From the NCBI GenBank assembly GCA_027295975.1, contig JAPUJX010000480.1:1-8886 (forward strand): 8,886 bases of DNA, in the 5' to 3' direction. A program made the translations under genes and the position numbers. How positions within the stretch are numbered: the first letter of the stretch is position 1; the number at the start of each line of letters is the position of its first letter. The notes under the pieces are model-generated. The model was not told the origin of the DNA. It saw nothing but the letters and a program-made list of their open reading frames with translations, and made no database searches. This stretch comes from Gammaproteobacteria bacterium. Its GTDB lineage: Bacteria > Pseudomonadota > Gammaproteobacteria > Pseudomonadales > Azotimanducaceae. Shown here piece after piece: positions 1-5,789 of the stretch.

Positions 1-317
1 ATGGCGTAGAGGATGAAACTTTCCCTGCGCACCGCGAGTGCCAGAAACCGCTCTACCTCTTCGGGGGATTTCACCGTGATTGTTGTGGTGAGTCGGTACC
101 GGGTGATGCCGTCCGGCCGTCTGGGAAGCTTGACGAATAGCTCCGGAGTTGCGTTCAGCCGCGAGTTGACCTCGGCGAAACCCATCCCCGTGTATCTCGA
201 TATCTGCGTTGGGTGCAGGCCCACCCCGGGATGCTCCAGGAAACAGTGATAGATATCCAAAAGGCGGCGAAGCTTACCGCGAAACCGAAAGGACATTGGC
301 ACAAGTCCGAGCATCAT
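1..317 (-). CDS. Unknown protein with probable winged-helix N-terminus (3' end off the left edge)
   Basis: This is an open minus-strand frame of 105 codons from ATG at 317 to the window edge with no stop, so only the N-terminal part is seen. I do not recognise the family. A basic start (RFRGKLRR, residues 11-18) leads into a helix (about 16-29), then a helix-turn-helix-like stretch (LHPTQISRYTGMGFAEVNSRL, about 34-54) and a strand-turn-strand wing ending in ITRYRL (71-76). That pattern fits a winged helix-turn-helix fold. A further helix follows (SPEEVERFLALAVRRE, about 84-99). The start at 317 has GAGGA at 332-328 with a 10-base spacer. A second ATG follows at once, and an ATG at 296 is also possible. 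The gene lies 64 bp behind cmoB on the same strand and may be cotranscribed. It could be a DNA-binding regulator, but winged helices also serve in protein-protein contacts, so no function is assigned. Confidence 0.62.
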   Translation of the reverse strand, partial: MMLGLVPMSFRFRGKLRRLLDIYHCFLEHPGVGLHPTQISRYTGMGFAEVNSRLNATPELFVKLPRRPDGITRYRLTTTITVKSPEEVERFLALAVRRESFILYA

Positions 318-327
318 GGAGTAGGAT

Positions 328-332
328 TCCTC
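328..332 (-). promoter_or_regulatory. Ribosome binding site for the left-edge unknown gene
   Basis: GAGGA on the minus strand lies ten bases before the tandem ATG-ATG at 317-312. The spacing is a little long, but it is the best purine-rich site in the gap and favours the start at 317 over the ATG at 296. Confidence 0.45.
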
Positions 333-350
333 ATATCGCGCGTGGTGCTC

Positions 351-370
351 GATGCCGCGCGCGGTGCATC
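351..370 (-). repeat. GC-rich imperfect inverted repeat between cmoB and the next gene
   Basis: The outer arms GATG and CATC flank the self-complementary core CCGCGCGCGG, with a two-base bulge on one side. Transcribed from the minus strand it could form a short hairpin 12 bases past the cmoB stop. No T-run follows, so it does not look like a standard intrinsic terminator. It might be an mRNA processing or stability element in a cmoAB-unknown transcript, or simply chance in GC-rich DNA. Confidence 0.3.
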
Positions 371-381
371 ACGCCGCTACC

Positions 382-1317
382 TTACTTAGGTTTGCGGCCG
401 ACAACAATGGCTCGCACCGGTGCCGGGAGTCCTTCCGTTGTCCGGACCGGATCCACCGGATGTAACGCCTCGCGCAACGAGTCGAAACGCATCCAGGGGG
501 TGGAGCGTTGTTCATCCACCGTCGTTGAGGTCATGTCGACAACCTCGACGTCTACGTATCCGGCGCCGCGTACCCACCCGGTAAGCGCCTGGATCGACGG
601 CACGATCCGTACATTTCCCATGCGTGCATAACGGTCAACGGGAATCAGCGATTCGGTATTTTCGACAATCAGCGACTCCAGTACGAGCTGACCGCCGGGT
701 CGGGTGAACGAGAACAGGCGTTGTACGTGTTTGTCTGGTTCGCGGCGGTGATAGACCACCCCCATGCTGAAAACGGTATCGAATCCCGCCATGGGAAGTT
801 GTTCGAATGGAATAGGAATCACCCAGTTGCGTTCGTTTTCGAGGTAACGGTTGATCGCCTGGTGTTGCATGCAGAACACCAGGGTTGGATCAACGCCTAC
901 GACGAGCGCGGCGTTTGCTTCCAGCATTCGCCAGCCGAAGTACCCGTTGCCACACCCAACGTCGAGCACTCGGCGGTCCGCCAGCGGGTCCAGGTGCGGC
1001 GTTACCCTCCGCCATTTCCAATCGGAGCGCCATTCGCTGTCGATTTTCACCCCGAACAGTTCAAACGGACCCTTACGCCAGGGATGCAGTTCGCCCAATG
1101 CCGTCTCCAGCGTTACCGCCTGTTCGTTGGTAATCGCGCCGGCGATTGTCACCGTGTCGGTCAGCCCCACGGAGTCAACGGTGATCTCGGGTAAGTCATC
1201 TACCGCGGCTTGCCAGCGATCGTACTCTCCATGGGAGTCTCGTGAGAAGCGCACTGCGATGGTGTCTCCCAGGGTTCGCCACTCGGGGATCACTTCGAAC
1301 AGCGATGCAAAATTCAC
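382..1317 (-). CDS. cmoB: tRNA U34 carboxymethyltransferase CmoB
   Basis: CmoB transfers the carboxymethyl group of carboxy-SAM to 5-hydroxyuridine 34 of tRNAs, giving 5-oxyacetyluridine, which widens wobble reading. The protein has 311 residues from the start chosen (E. coli has 323) and aligns along its length. Visible landmarks are the family block WRKGPFELFGV (80-90), EWRSDWKW (95-102), the Rossmann SAM loop VLDVGCGNGYFGWRM (117-131), VGVDPT (140-145), FSMGVVYHRR (183-192), DRYARMGNV (228-236) and PAPVRA (298-303). They include the counterparts of the E. coli carboxy-SAM and tRNA contact residues K91, W105, K110, the YHRR segment and R315. I chose GTG at 1317 because its N-terminus (NFASLFEVI) matches the E. 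coli start region (IDFGNFYSLI) and because it overlaps the cmoA stop as GTGA. A TTG at 1350 would add 11 residues that do not align. No intact key residue is missing. Confidence 0.96.
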   Translation of the reverse strand: MNFASLFEVIPEWRTLGDTIAVRFSRDSHGEYDRWQAAVDDLPEITVDSVGLTDTVTIAGAITNEQAVTLETALGELHPWRKGPFELFGVKIDSEWRSDWKWRRVTPHLDPLADRRVLDVGCGNGYFGWRMLEANAALVVGVDPTLVFCMQHQAINRYLENERNWVIPIPFEQLPMAGFDTVFSMGVVYHRREPDKHVQRLFSFTRPGGQLVLESLIVENTESLIPVDRYARMGNVRIVPSIQALTGWVRGAGYVDVEVVDMTSTTVDEQRSTPWMRFDSLREALHPVDPVRTTEGLPAPVRAIVVGRKPK

Positions 1318-2030
1318 GGTGTAACGAGAAAAGAAGCCCAGTTCAAACAACGGAACCAGACCTCTGCCTGAGAGAAACCGGCGGCACGGAAACGGGCGAG
1401 GTGCTCATCGATGCTGTCGGTGATCATGACGTTTTCCAGTGCGGTTCGCTTCTGACTGATCTCGAGCTCGCTGTACCCGTTGGCACGCTTGTAATGTAGA
1501 TGTAGCGCGTCGTAGTACGCGTGCGTCTCGGCATCTTCGAAACGAATTTTTTCGGAGAGAATCAGGCGTCCAGAAGGGAGCAGGCTGCGTTGGATTCTGT
1601 TGAGCAGAGTTAATCGATCATCGAGGCTGACAAACTGAAGCACGTAATTCAGCAGCACGACGCTGGCGCCTTCCATCTCCAGATCCAGAATGTCCGCTTC
1701 TTTAAAGTGTACGCGGGAATCGGTGACTAGCTCCCGGGCGCGGGCAATCATGGCCGGGGCATTGTCCACCGCGATGATCTTGCAGGGCGTATCGTTCAAC
1801 TGCCTCAATACAGCCAGCGTTGTTGCGCCGAGGGAACATCCGAGATCGTAAACGCGGCCTCCCGGGGCGATGTGTTGCGCCGCAATCAATCCGGTGATCG
1901 GGATGACCGTTTCGTAACCCGGTACGGAGCGCCTGATCATATCGGGAAATACATCGACAACCGTGGTGTCGAAAACAAAATCCACGATGTGTTGGTTGGG
2001 TTTGCCGTACACTCGATCTTGTCCGCTCAT
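1314..2030 (-). CDS. cmoA: Carboxy-S-adenosyl-L-methionine synthase CmoA
   Basis: CmoA converts SAM and prephenate into carboxy-SAM, the cofactor used by CmoB. The protein has 238 residues (E. coli 247). It shows DVFPDMIRRSVPGY (26-39), the SAM-binding VYDLGCSLGATTL (60-72), IIAVDNAPAMI (85-95), EADILDL (111-117), SEKIRFED (159-166) and the highly conserved KRANGYSELEISQKR (181-195). R195 corresponds to E. coli R199, which contacts the carboxylate of carboxy-SAM. The ATG at 2030 gives MSGQD, matching E. coli MSHRD. The frame stays open far upstream, but that part lies antisense to ppk1 and has no CmoA similarity, so it is excluded. There is no good Shine-Dalgarno sequence before this ATG, only a C-rich stretch. 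The stop overlaps the cmoB GTG, so the two genes are probably translationally coupled. Confidence 0.96.
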   Translation of the reverse strand: MSGQDRVYGKPNQHIVDFVFDTTVVDVFPDMIRRSVPGYETVIPITGLIAAQHIAPGGRVYDLGCSLGATTLAVLRQLNDTPCKIIAVDNAPAMIARARELVTDSRVHFKEADILDLEMEGASVVLLNYVLQFVSLDDRLTLLNRIQRSLLPSGRLILSEKIRFEDAETHAYYDALHLHYKRANGYSELEISQKRTALENVMITDSIDEHLARFRAAGFSQAEVWFRCLNWASFLVTP

Positions 2031-2059
2031 CGGGGGGTGACCATCACAAATTCGAAATC

Positions 2060-2073
2060 TTTGACATGTTAAA
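2060..2073. promoter_or_regulatory. Imperfect palindrome in the cmoA/ppk1 divergent spacer (possible operator)
   Basis: TTTGACATGTTAAA is self-complementary at 12 of 14 positions and sits near the middle of the 76 bp spacer (2031-2106) between the divergent cmoA and ppk1 starts. It contains a perfect -35 hexamer, TTGACA (2061-2066, plus strand), but no -10 hexamer lies 16-18 bp downstream; the nearest AT-rich candidate, TACTCT at 2091, is 24 bp away. No convincing tandem Pho box is present. Either an operator or chance is possible. Promoters for both genes should be in this spacer, but I cannot place them. Confidence 0.25.
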
Positions 2074-2106
2074 CTCGTCTGCCACTCGGGTACTCTATTG
2101 TAAGCG

Positions 2107-4176
2107 ATGAAAGATGACTGGCTCAGCAATCCGGAATTGTACATAAACCGTGAGCTGTCATTTTTGGAGTTCAATCGACGTGTCCTCGCGCAGGCCAGAG
2201 ACGACGGGTTGCCATTGCTCGAGCGACTGCGGTTTCTCTGTATTGCCTGTTCCGTGCTCGATGAATTTTTCGAGATTCGTGTTGCCGGCCTGAAACAGCA
2301 GGAAGCATATGGGGCCGAGCAGCGGGGTCCGGACAACATGACCCCGGCCGAACAACTTCGCTCCATTGCGGAAGTGGCGCGAGACCTCGTCGACGAGCAG
2401 TACCGAATATTGAACGATGAGTTGCTGCCGAAACTGGATATACAAGGCATCCGCATACTCGCTCGCAAAAACTGGAACGGCAAACAGACTCGATGGTTGA
2501 AGCGCTTTTTCAATCGAGAGCTTGCGCCGATCATGAATCCAATCGGATTGGACCCCGCCCATCCATTTCCGGAACCGCTCAACAAGAGCCTGACCTTTAT
2601 CGTCACATTGGAAGGGGAAGATGCCTTCGGGCGGCGCAGCGGCAAAGCAATCGTACAAGCGCCCCGCGCGTTGTCTCGAATCGTGCGTCTACCGGAATCG
2701 TGTGCGCAGACTCCCAACGAATTTGTTCTGCTTTCATCGATCATTGAAGCCCATGTTTCGGATCTGTTCCCCGGGATGACGGCCACGGGGTGTTATCAGT
2801 TTCGCGTTACCCGAAACAGCAATTTGTTCGTCGATGCGGAGGAGGTTGACGATCTGTTGCGCGCGCTGGAAGGTGAGTTATCGTCGCGTCGGTATGGAGA
2901 CGCCGTGCGCCTGGAGGTAGCTGAAGATTGCCCCGCCGAGCTCGAGGCGTTTCTGAGCGCACAATTTCAGCTATCGCGAGACGAAGTTTATCGTTGTAAT
3001 GGTCCGGTCAACCTGATGCGATTGGCTGCGGTTCCTGAAATGGTCGACCGGCCAGAGCTCAAGTACCCCGGTTTCACCCCCAGCATTCCCGAAAAGTTAC
3101 GCCCGAACAACGACATCTTCGAAGCCATTCGACAGGGCGACATCCTCTTACACCATCCGTTCGAATCGTTTGTTCCGGTCCTGGATTTCCTGCGCCAGTC
3201 CGCCAGAGATCCACAGGTGGTCTCCATCCGGCAAACACTGTACCGAACCGGTACGAAGTCAGCGGTGGTAGAGGCTCTGGTCGATGCCGCGACGGCTGGT
3301 AAAGAGGTGCTGGTGGTAATCGAGCTGTTGGCCAGCTTTGACGAAGAAGCCAACATCGAACTCGCCAACCACCTTCAGATGGTCGGCGTTCAGGTGGTTT
3401 ATGGCGTGGTGGGTCACAAGACGCACGCCAAGATGAGCATGGTGATTCGCCGCGAGGGCCGCAGTCTGCGCAGATACGTGCACCTTGGTACAGGTAACTA
3501 CCACACCCGAACCGCGAGGCTTTATACCGACTACGGATTGTTTACCTGTGACGCGGCCATTGGCGAAGACGTTCAGCAGATTTTCCAGCAACTCACCTCA
3601 ATGGGCAAAGTAGGTCGTCTGAAGAAGCTGCTGCAATCACCGTTTACGTTGCACAAAACGATGATCGAGTTGGTCGATCGCGAGGCTGAACTTGCGGCAA
3701 AAAGGAGGCCGGGGCGGATCATCGCCAAGATGAACTCCCTGATCGAGCCGCAGATTATTCAAGCGTTGTATCGCGCATCTCAGGCGGGGGTGAAAATAGA
3801 CCTGATCGTGCGAGGTATATGTTCGTTGCGTCCAGGAGTGAGGGGGGTGTCCGACGGGATACGGGTGCGTTCTATTGTTGGACGTTTTCTCGAGCACACA
3901 CGTTTTTTCTTTTTTGAGAACGACGGTGACCCGGGACTGTATCTTTCCAGCGCGGATTGGATGGGAAGGAATTTCTTCGACCGGATAGAAACCTGTTTTC
4001 CCATCGAAAATGATGGGTTACACAAACGCATCATGCGTGAGGCTCAGTTTTACCTCTCCGATAATTCTCAGGCCTGGTTGTTGCAGGTGGATGGAAGTTA
4101 CAAACAAATGAAGGCACCGAAGGACAAACGACGTAGCGCTCAGGAGACATTGCTGAACAACCTCGCCGATGATTGA
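2107..4176 (+). CDS. ppk1: Polyphosphate kinase PPK1
   Basis: PPK1 reversibly moves the terminal phosphate of ATP onto inorganic polyphosphate; in E. coli it is a membrane-associated homotetramer. At 689 residues it is almost the same length as the E. coli enzyme (688) and intact. The N-terminal domain has the signature YINRELSFLEFNRRVL (12-27) and LDEFFEIRVAGL (51-62). The two phospholipase-D-like catalytic domains follow. H440 (in KTHAKM) corresponds to E. coli H435, the autophosphorylated histidine, and H459 (in YVHLGTGNYH) to H454. H597 (in FLEHTRF) corresponds to H592. SIRQTLYRT (373-381), YTDYGLFT (473-480) and LYLSSADWMGRN (611-622) are also typical. The ATG at 2107 is the only sensible start, since a TAA lies six bases before it; its ribosome site is weak. 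The gene is divergent from cmoA and convergent with ppx. It is not in an operon with ppx, unlike the E. coli arrangement. Confidence 0.98.
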   Translation: MKDDWLSNPELYINRELSFLEFNRRVLAQARDDGLPLLERLRFLCIACSVLDEFFEIRVAGLKQQEAYGAEQRGPDNMTPAEQLRSIAEVARDLVDEQYRILNDELLPKLDIQGIRILARKNWNGKQTRWLKRFFNRELAPIMNPIGLDPAHPFPEPLNKSLTFIVTLEGEDAFGRRSGKAIVQAPRALSRIVRLPESCAQTPNEFVLLSSIIEAHVSDLFPGMTATGCYQFRVTRNSNLFVDAEEVDDLLRALEGELSSRRYGDAVRLEVAEDCPAELEAFLSAQFQLSRDEVYRCNGPVNLMRLAAVPEMVDRPELKYPGFTPSIPEKLRPNNDIFEAIRQGDILLHHPFESFVPVLDFLRQSARDPQVVSIRQTLYRTGTKSAVVEALVDAATAGKEVLVVIELLASFDEEANIELANHLQMVGVQVVYGVVGHKTHAKMSMVIRREGRSLRRYVHLGTGNYHTRTARLYTDYGLFTCDAAIGEDVQQIFQQLTSMGKVGRLKKLLQSPFTLHKTMIELVDREAELAAKRRPGRIIAKMNSLIEPQIIQALYRASQAGVKIDLIVRGICSLRPGVRGVSDGIRVRSIVGRFLEHTRFFFFENDGDPGLYLSSADWMGRNFFDRIETCFPIENDGLHKRIMREAQFYLSDNSQAWLLQVDGSYKQMKAPKDKRRSAQETLLNNLADD

Positions 4177-4184
4177 CGAGTTCG

Positions 4185-4206
4185 TTGTCCCGATTTCAGA
4201 GGACAA
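4185..4206. terminator. Short inverted repeat between convergent ppk1 and ppx stops (weak candidate terminator)
   Basis: TTGTCC (4185-4190) and GGACAA (4201-4206) form a six-base-pair stem with a ten-base loop in the 35 bp between the two stop codons. Its place between convergent genes suits a bidirectional terminator. The stem is short and no T-run follows on either strand, so termination here is a guess from position. Confidence 0.25.
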
Positions 4207-4211
4207 TCGGT

Positions 4212-5732
4212 TCAGCTCGCGCATATTTCTACGTTGAGAGGTACGGCTGCGAGGTATTCGGCTTCCTGTTGTAAATCCAATCTGGTCAGGGGATGTTTCT
4301 TGAGCCAGGCCTCAGGCAGGGCGAGCTTTACCCTGTGGTCTTCGGCGCTCATGGCGACATGAGGTAGGGGTTCCGAGGTGCGATTGCGATGCAGCACAAC
4401 CGCCAGCCTCAACACCGCGGCCAATAGCCCGACGCGGGAGGTGTCGCCGTTTACCGGGGGGATTTCCTCTTTGGGAAATTTGTGTCGATGGGCTCTTACG
4501 AGGGCCGCGAGATGTTGCTGATCCAGATTGGAGAAGCCCGGCAGATCCATGTGACGAAGCAGGTAACCACCATGTTTATGATACTGATTGTGTGCGATAT
4601 CGATCCCGATCTCATGTAGCTGCGCTGCCCAGCCGAGCAGTAGCTTGTCATTTGGTTCCGTGAGTTCCCAGGAAACTGCAACTTGTGCAAGCAACTCGAT
4701 AGCGGTTTCCCGCACCCGCTTGGCATGGGGGCGATCGATGCGGTAGCGGTTCATCAGGTCGAGAACGCTATTTTCGCGGATGTCCTGGTGTTGCACTCGG
4801 CCGAGGAGATCGTATAACAGCCCTTCTCGCAACGCACCGTTGGTTGCGTGCATGGTTTCGATTTCCAGGGCCTCGAAGATTGCGCACAGAATCGCAACTC
4901 CCCCTGGGAAAACGGCCGCTCGTTCGGCCGACAAGCCCGGTAATGCGATCTTGTCCACGTGGCGGGCTTTTATGAGTTGCTTCTTGATCTCCACGAGGCT
5001 GGCCAAAGTAATGCCGTCACGCTGAAAATCCATTTCGACGAGTACATCTTGAATCGCGAGGATGGTACCCGAGGCGCCAATTGCGGTATCCCAGCCATAC
5101 TCCTGGAAGTTGCGTTGCAGCGGTTCCAGCTGCTGGCGGGCCTGATTGATGGCAGCCTTGAAACTGCCGACTCGAATGCGCCCGTCCGCAAAACAGGAGC
5201 GCGACAAACCAACACAACCAATGTAGAGGCTTTCCATGAACTGCGGCTTGAACCGCCCCCCGAGGATGAGTTCGGTGCTGCCGCCACCAATATCGACGAC
5301 CAGACGCCGGTCGAAATGATCCTCCACCGCATGAGAAACGCCGAGAAAGATGAGCCTCGCTTCTTCCTGTCCGGAGATAATCTCAACCTTGTGCCTCAAT
5401 GCTTTCTCGGCTTTCGCGAGGAAACCTTTGGCGCCGTGCGCCTTGCGCAGGGTATTTGTGCCCACGACGCGAACATTCTGCGTTTCGTGGTCAGTGAGCC
5501 TTTGGCCGAATCGCTCGAGGCAAGCCAGCGCCCTATCGGCAACCTCTTCAGACAGTCGGTTTTTTGCCTCCAGACCTTCGGCAAGGCGGACCATCTCTTT
5601 TATCCTGTCGATAATCTGTAAGCGGCCGTTGGTCTCCTGGGCGACCAGCAGATGAAAGCTGTTAGACCCTAAATCCACGGCGGCGAGCTGCACGGAGTTT
5701 GAGTCGGACGGATTGGTGGTAGCTTCGACCAT
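4212..5732 (-). CDS. ppx: Exopolyphosphatase (Ppx/GppA family)
   Basis: Ppx removes terminal phosphates from polyphosphate chains, the reverse task to PPK1. The 506-residue protein (E. coli Ppx 513) has the ASKHA-type phosphate loops AAVDLGSNSFH (17-27) and VVDIGGGSTEL (145-155). E124 in SGQEEARLI is the counterpart of the E. coli catalytic E121. GASGT (219-223) and NGALREGLLYDLLGR (298-312) follow. The C-terminal half is the HD-like helical domain with GWAAQLHEIGIDIAH (367-381), YHKHGGYLLRHMDLPGF (384-400) and ALVRAHR (410-416). GppA (pppGpp phosphatase) belongs to the same family, but the length and the C-terminal domain match E. coli Ppx well. The ATG at 5732 has no clear Shine-Dalgarno sequence. 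The gene follows the M48 peptidase gene by 53 bp, and that gap has a weak promoter candidate, so it may be read both from the lemA unit and alone. It is convergent with ppk1. Confidence 0.95.
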   Translation of the reverse strand: MVEATTNPSDSNSVQLAAVDLGSNSFHLLVAQETNGRLQIIDRIKEMVRLAEGLEAKNRLSEEVADRALACLERFGQRLTDHETQNVRVVGTNTLRKAHGAKGFLAKAEKALRHKVEIISGQEEARLIFLGVSHAVEDHFDRRLVVDIGGGSTELILGGRFKPQFMESLYIGCVGLSRSCFADGRIRVGSFKAAINQARQQLEPLQRNFQEYGWDTAIGASGTILAIQDVLVEMDFQRDGITLASLVEIKKQLIKARHVDKIALPGLSAERAAVFPGGVAILCAIFEALEIETMHATNGALREGLLYDLLGRVQHQDIRENSVLDLMNRYRIDRPHAKRVRETAIELLAQVAVSWELTEPNDKLLLGWAAQLHEIGIDIAHNQYHKHGGYLLRHMDLPGFSNLDQQHLAALVRAHRHKFPKEEIPPVNGDTSRVGLLAAVLRLAVVLHRNRTSEPLPHVAMSAEDHRVKLALPEAWLKKHPLTRLDLQQEAEYLAAVPLNVEICAS

Positions 5733-5759
5733 ACAACGGTTATGCCGAATTAATGCCGC

Positions 5760-5789
5760 ATTCTAACGGGGATAGTATGCGGGTGTTAT
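5760..5789 (-). promoter_or_regulatory. Candidate sigma-70-type promoter for ppx
   Basis: On the minus strand, ATAACA (5789-5784, four of six against TTGACA) and TAGAAT (5765-5760, five of six against TATAAT) are 18 bp apart. They would give a leader of roughly 20 nt before the ppx ATG at 5732. The -35 hexamer covers the stop codon of the upstream M48 gene. This is a consensus match only. Confidence 0.3.

Noticed and set aside
721..1324. Two overlapping plus-strand open frames of 157 codons each, antisense to cmoB
   Set aside because: CmoB motifs are continuous on the other strand, so these are shadow frames.
2027..2044. A five-codon minus-strand reading frame whose TGA overlaps the cmoA ATG as ATGA, suggesting a leader peptide
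   Set aside because: It is too short to tell from chance. It has no ribosome site of its own and no attenuator structure nearby.
2077..2094. A TGGCAG-N5-TTTA string on the minus strand resembling a sigma-54 promoter before cmoA
   Set aside because: The invariant GC of the -12 element is missing, and there is no evidence of an enhancer-binding site.
2031..2786. An open minus-strand frame extends cmoA by 252 codons upstream, antisense to ppk1
   Set aside because: The added residues show no CmoA similarity and lie over the conserved start of ppk1. The ATG at 2030 matches the E. coli CmoA N-terminus.
3901..3918. A T-rich run inside ppk1 resembling a terminator tail
   Set aside because: It encodes the conserved segment after the catalytic H597 (phenylalanine codons), and no GC-rich stem precedes it.
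4959..5621. A 220-codon plus-strand open frame antisense to ppx
   Set aside because: The opposite strand encodes conserved Ppx motifs throughout. The plus-strand product resembles no family I know and has no convincing ribosome site.
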